Part shown: piece after piece, positions 60,629-64,000 of the stretch
Layout: each line of letters starts with the position of its first letter
How positions within the stretch are numbered: the first letter of the stretch is position 1
Assembly (NCBI GenBank): GCA_964624075.1
Contig: CAZUWH010000010.1
Span: forward strand, 13,759-77,758
DNA length: 64,000 nt
Reading direction: 5' to 3'
Origin: CAZUWH01 sp964624075
GTDB lineage: Bacteria > Pseudomonadota > Alphaproteobacteria > Rhodospirillales > Rhodospirillaceae
Translations under genes and position numbers: made by a program
The notes under the pieces: generated by a model
The model's input: only the letters and a program-made list of their open reading frames with translations
Told to the model about the DNA's origin: nothing
Databases searched by the model: none

Positions 60629-61237
60629 GTGATCACCTATTATCACCGGTACGACCTGCCTGATGGACTTTTCTTCGGCAATCTGATTGCGGTGGATACC
60701 GAGACCATGGGTCTGATACCACGGCGGGATCGCCTGTGTGTCGTGCAATTGTCAGGCGGCGATGGGCACTGCCATGTGGTTCATCTTGGACGTGATTATG
60801 CGTGCCCCAACCTGAAGGCCCTGTTGGCCTATCCATATACCACCAAGATCTTCCACTTTGCCCGTTTCGATCTGGCAGTCATCCAGCATCATCTGGAAGT
60901 GGTCTGTGCGCCTGTGTATTGTACCAAGCTCGCCTCCCGTCTAGCCCGCACCAACGTGGATCGTCATGGTCTCAGGGACTTGTGCTGCGACCTGTTGGGA
61001 ATCGAGCTTTCGAAACAGCAGCAGATGTCCGACTGGGGAGGGGAGGGTCTGACACCCCAACAGCTTGAGTATGCTGCGACCGATGTGCTCCATCTCCATG
61101 CGCTCAAGGAGCGTCTTGACCATCTTCTGGAACGTGAGGGACGTCGCGCGCTGGCAGAGGCCTGTTTTCGTTTTCTTCCCTGTCGGGCGACGCTCGATCT
61201 GAATGGCTGGGAGAAGGAAGACGTTTTCGCGCATTGA
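60629..61237 (+). CDS. rnd: Ribonuclease D (single-domain)
   Basis: RNase D trims the 3' ends of tRNA precursors and other stable RNAs. The 202-residue product is the DEDDy exonuclease domain only: IAVDTETMGL gives Asp and Glu, IFHFARFDLAVI gives the second Asp, and YAATDVLHLHAL gives the Tyr and last Asp. The HRDC domains of E. coli RNase D (375 residues) are absent, as in many alphaproteobacteria. The start is GTG 60629. It follows tRNA-Leu by 155 bases. Confidence 0.9.
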   Translation: MITYYHRYDLPDGLFFGNLIAVDTETMGLIPRRDRLCVVQLSGGDGHCHVVHLGRDYACPNLKALLAYPYTTKIFHFARFDLAVIQHHLEVVCAPVYCTKLASRLARTNVDRHGLRDLCCDLLGIELSKQQQMSDWGGEGLTPQQLEYAATDVLHLHALKERLDHLLEREGRRALAEACFRFLPCRATLDLNGWEKEDVFAH

Positions 61238-61348
61238 GGAGCGGTTAATGCGGGAGATGGACGGGGGGCTCTGGTCTCTCACGGCGGTGGAGCAATGGGC
61301 GCGGGGTGAAAAGGGCGGCACGCCCTCTGTTAAGGAGGAGAAGCTGGC

Positions 61349-61984
61349 ATGACGGATCTGACGCTCGTGGTCGGCGACCGGAATCTTTCCTCGTGGTCCC
61401 TGCGGCCGTGGCTGGCGTTGAAGATGGCCGGTGCCGATTTCAAGGAGATCCTGATACGCCTGCGCCAACCTGCAACCAAGACAGACATCGCCAGATATTC
61501 TCCATCGGGAAGGGTACCAGTCCTGATCCATGGCGGCTGTCATATCTGGGAATCCCTTGCCATCTGCGAATACGTGGCCGAGCTGTTCCCGGGAACCCCC
61601 CTGTGGCCGGAAGACCGCCGTCTGCGTGCCGTTGCCCGTTCGGTGGCTATGGAAATGCACGCGGGCTTCCCGGAGCTCCGCAAGCACATGCCCATGGACG
61701 TGGCGCGCCGTCGTTCGGACGCAGGGCGAACTCCGGAGGTAATGGCCGATATTCAGCGCATCACGACCCTGTGGGCCGACTGCCGGGGCCAGTATGGGGA
61801 AGGCGGGCCGTTCCTGTTCGGGGCCTTTACCATCGCTGATGCCATGTATGCGCCCGTGGCTACCCGCTTTATGACTTATGCGGTCACACTGGACAGGGAA
61901 GCCGAGACATATGTGCGGGCCCTGATCAGCCTTCCCCCCATGCAGAGCTGGTATGCCGCTGCTGCTGCCGAAGTGGCAGCCTAG
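61349..61984 (+). CDS. Glutathione S-transferase family protein
   Basis: The 211-residue product has a thioredoxin-like N-domain with the active-site Ser region NLSSWSLRPWLALKMAG, the cis-Pro motif GRVPVLI and the glutathione-binding WESLAICEYVAELFP. A helical C-domain ends in FGAFTIADAMYAPVATRF, the family's N-capping motif. It conjugates or reduces electrophiles with glutathione in the cytoplasm; the substrate is unknown. A GGAGGAGA site precedes ATG 61349. It is a single gene. Confidence 0.9.
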   Translation: MTDLTLVVGDRNLSSWSLRPWLALKMAGADFKEILIRLRQPATKTDIARYSPSGRVPVLIHGGCHIWESLAICEYVAELFPGTPLWPEDRRLRAVARSVAMEMHAGFPELRKHMPMDVARRRSDAGRTPEVMADIQRITTLWADCRGQYGEGGPFLFGAFTIADAMYAPVATRFMTYAVTLDREAETYVRALISLPPMQSWYAAAAAEVAA

Positions 61985-62011
61985 GGTGCCTTTCGGAGTG
62001 TCGGTACGTCG

Positions 62012-63125
62012 TCAATACAGTATCCCGATCACGGCGCCTGTCAGGCAGATTGCGAAGGTCCCGGAAATGATTGCCCGTGGGCCGAGTCTCGCGATTTCCA
62101 ACCGGCGTTCCGGTACCATGGTGCCCAACCTGGTCACCATGATTCCTAGGCTGCCAATGTTAACGAATCCGGACAGGGCATAGACCATGATCAGCCGCGA
62201 GCACTTGCTCAAGGCGCCAGGGGGGCAGGCAGGCAAGGTCGAGATAGGCGATCAGTTCGTTCAGGATGGCCTTGGTGCTGAGGAGGCTGCTGGCGGTCGG
62301 CAAGTCCGGAGGCTGGAATGCCCATGAGGAGCCAGACGAGCAGCATCATTGGTCCCATCAGCCGCCGTTGTAAGGTCAGGGGTGCGCCATCCACCTATGG
62401 GAAGAGGCCCAAGGTGGCATTAATCAGAGCGACCAACCCGATCAGGACGATCAGAAGGCCGACGATGTTAAGCAACAAGGTAATGCCGTCCTGTGTGTTC
62501 CCCGGCAGATAGCGTCCATGCCGCTGGTGTACAGGGTCTTGTCAAGGGAGATGGTACCCATTGGTATGGGTATTGCCCGGAATCATCACCTTGGCAGTCA
62601 TCACGGCTGCCGGTATACTGATCAACGAGGCAATCAGAAGATGACAGAGAGCATTGGCAATGGTGCTGTTCGTGAACGTTGCATATAATACCATAGCTGT
62701 CCCTGATATGGTTGACATGCCTGTTGTCATGACAACAAGTAACTCATTTCTGCCCATGGAGATCATGTAGGGGCGAATCAATAAAGGTGCCTCGACCATG
62801 CCAACGAAAGCATTGGCCGCCGACGAGAGTCCCGCTGCGCCACCAAGGCCCATGGTCCGTTCAAGGAGGAAGGAAAAGCCGGTGACGATCGCAAGCAATA
62901 CGCGCTAGCGGTAAAGAAAGGCCGACAACGCAGAGACGGTCAGAACCAGGGGTAAGGCCTTGAAGGGCCAGGATGATAACTGCTGCCAGATGCCGTTTCG
63001 GCAAACGGTAAGGGCATCCCTCCCAGATAACAGAATACGAATGTGGTACCGGCCCGTGTTGCTGTCTGGAGGGCCTCGACTGCCTGGGCCAGAAGAAAAA
63101 AGATAGATTTGGACCGCCGGAAACT
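62012..63125 (-). pseudogene. Concentrative nucleoside transporter (CNT/NupC), frameshifted
   Basis: Fragments in the expected order give a CNT family nucleoside-proton symporter: AQAVEALQTATRAGTTFVFC, YLGGMPLPFAE, ILALQGLPLVLTVSALSAFL, a stop, then LLAIVTGFSFLLERTMGLGG, AANAFVGMVEAPLLIRPYMI and VVMTTGMSTISGTAMVLYAT. The C-terminal end reads MVYALSGFVNIGSLGIMVTR. Shifts or stops occur near 62990, 62908, 62550, 62390 and 62230. The 5' end is absent or lost in AT-rich DNA above 63125. The cell has therefore lost this route of nucleoside uptake. Confidence 0.8.
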
Positions 63126-64000
63126 TTAACGGGGAATATGCGATCAGGAACTGTATGACAAGTCCTGATACTGTTATGCGCCAATCAACCTGCCGGCGAT
63201 CTTCACTTAGCAGCTAACTAGTGGTTATCAGACCAACAATTTCAAGCAGACTTTGCCATATGACGCTGATCTCTCTGATTAACATGTAGGAGAAATTTTT
63301 CTTTGAAATCTTGCTAATAACATCTTAATAGCATGAAGGTCATGTATAAGCTTTAGATCCTATAGAAAGAAGTGCAGCAATGACAATTGCATGTCGTGCC
63401 TGATGTATATAATACATATTAAGATTTTAATTTGAAACACGTGCTCCCCATACTGCCACGCCTGCCTTATTTGGCACTCAATTGACCTGGACACTTGATG
63501 CTATGCATAAGCGTACATGGGTATACCTGTTGGCATATCGAGTCCTGCTACCAACAAAAGACTGTCCTCCTTGCCACAGCAGTGGAGATAAGGTAATGTC
63601 TGTCATGGGAAGGCCATTTCAAAACGCATTTTATACATTGACTCAATTAAAAATAGTTAAGCATGCTAAAGAACTGCACGCGCATACTTCGAGGTGACCT
63701 TGATGAAAAAAAAGGTTGACTCTTGGGGGGATCACGGTTCTATATGCGCCTCTGCGCCGGCTTGGGGGACAGGGGTAGAAGAGGGGAGGAGGGAGCAAGA
63801 CAAAAAACGTCTTGACATGGTTTAAAAGAAGAGAGTAGCCTTAGCAAGCTGGTGCTGTTTGGCGTTTCGAGGGGTGGGAGGAGTCTCATTAGAGAGAAGG
63901 GGGATGCTACGAGGAGGGTAGTCTTTATAAGTTAAAGAGGGATCTAGGGAAGGGGGCTCTATTTTATCTTTCGGTATTTTTGTTTTATGGATTTGTTTGT
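63126..64000. other. AT-rich terminal region without genes
   Basis: About 875 bases show no supportable gene. From 63190 to 63700 the DNA is clearly richer in A and T than the rest of the window. A short plus-strand frame (63482-63697) has no motif and I do not accept it. From 63710 the strand becomes purine-rich with several G runs. Confidence 0.6.

Noticed and set aside
63482..63697. A 71-codon plus-strand frame in the AT-rich right end
   Set aside because: No motif and no ribosome site; open by chance in AT-rich spacer.

Overview
The window reads as a chromosomal segment of an alphaproteobacterium, most likely in or near the Rhodospirillales (Rhodospirillaceae/Acetobacteraceae). The evidence is GcrA, an RpoH-type sigma factor, a two-domain cold-shock protein, HdaA downstream of a CDP-alcohol phosphatidyltransferase, the glpX-recJ and purM-purN pairs, a TyrC-type dehydrogenase directly after hisC, and a nif gene order (nifE-nifN-nifX-DUF269-CCE_0567-fdxB-nifQ) typical of Azospirillum and its relatives. 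Placement rests on family resemblance and gene order only. Most of the sequence is GC-rich, with AT-rich islands near 13.2, 34.5 and 63.3 kb.

Layout. 1-3 kb: broken TolC-family outer-membrane proteins and a broken FHA-domain membrane protein containing an assembly gap. 3-10 kb: phasin-like protein, cold-shock protein, gcrA, a JAMM peptidase, a DUF6476 protein, rluD and rpoH. 10-25 kb: class A penicillin-binding protein, a YgjP-like remnant, a lipoprotein, prfC, a GNAT-Nudix fusion, a UbiH-family hydroxylase, tRNA-His, and a trpB-trpA-accD-matB run. 25-32 kb: ftsK, a dapC-like aminotransferase, and hisC-tyrC. 32.5-40 kb: a decaying nitrogen-fixation cluster. 40-57 kb: hldE, two RNA methyltransferases, recJ, glpX, purN, purM, a DUF2066 protein, a phosphatidyltransferase, hdaA, the rpmH-rnpA-yidD-yidC-engB block, argB and an isochorismatase-family hydrolase. 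57-60 kb: remnants of a pilus/pseudopilin locus. 60-62 kb: tRNA-Leu, rnd and a glutathione S-transferase. 62-63 kb: a broken nucleoside transporter, then AT-rich DNA without genes.

The main story is selective gene decay. Housekeeping genes are intact and tightly packed, with 4-base overlaps in several pairs. Genes for nitrogenase, envelope secretion, pili and nucleoside uptake carry frameshifts, stops and internal deletions. Within the nif cluster, nifV, nifW, fdxB, the CCE_0567-family gene, nifX, nifN, nifE, nifD and nifK are all damaged. Only nifQ and the DUF269 gene keep open, full-looking frames. nifE and nifD lie head to head, each missing its 5' end, which points to an inversion or deletion breakpoint. 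A 19-base perfect inverted repeat sits at a frameshift in nifK. At least four families of short, often palindromic, repeats occupy the intergenic spaces, and one copy replaces the end of nifW. The pattern fits a lineage that recently stopped fixing nitrogen and is losing dispensable functions, as in host-restricted bacteria. I found no CRISPR array, prophage or intact transposase. The window shows an eroding known system rather than a clearly new one.
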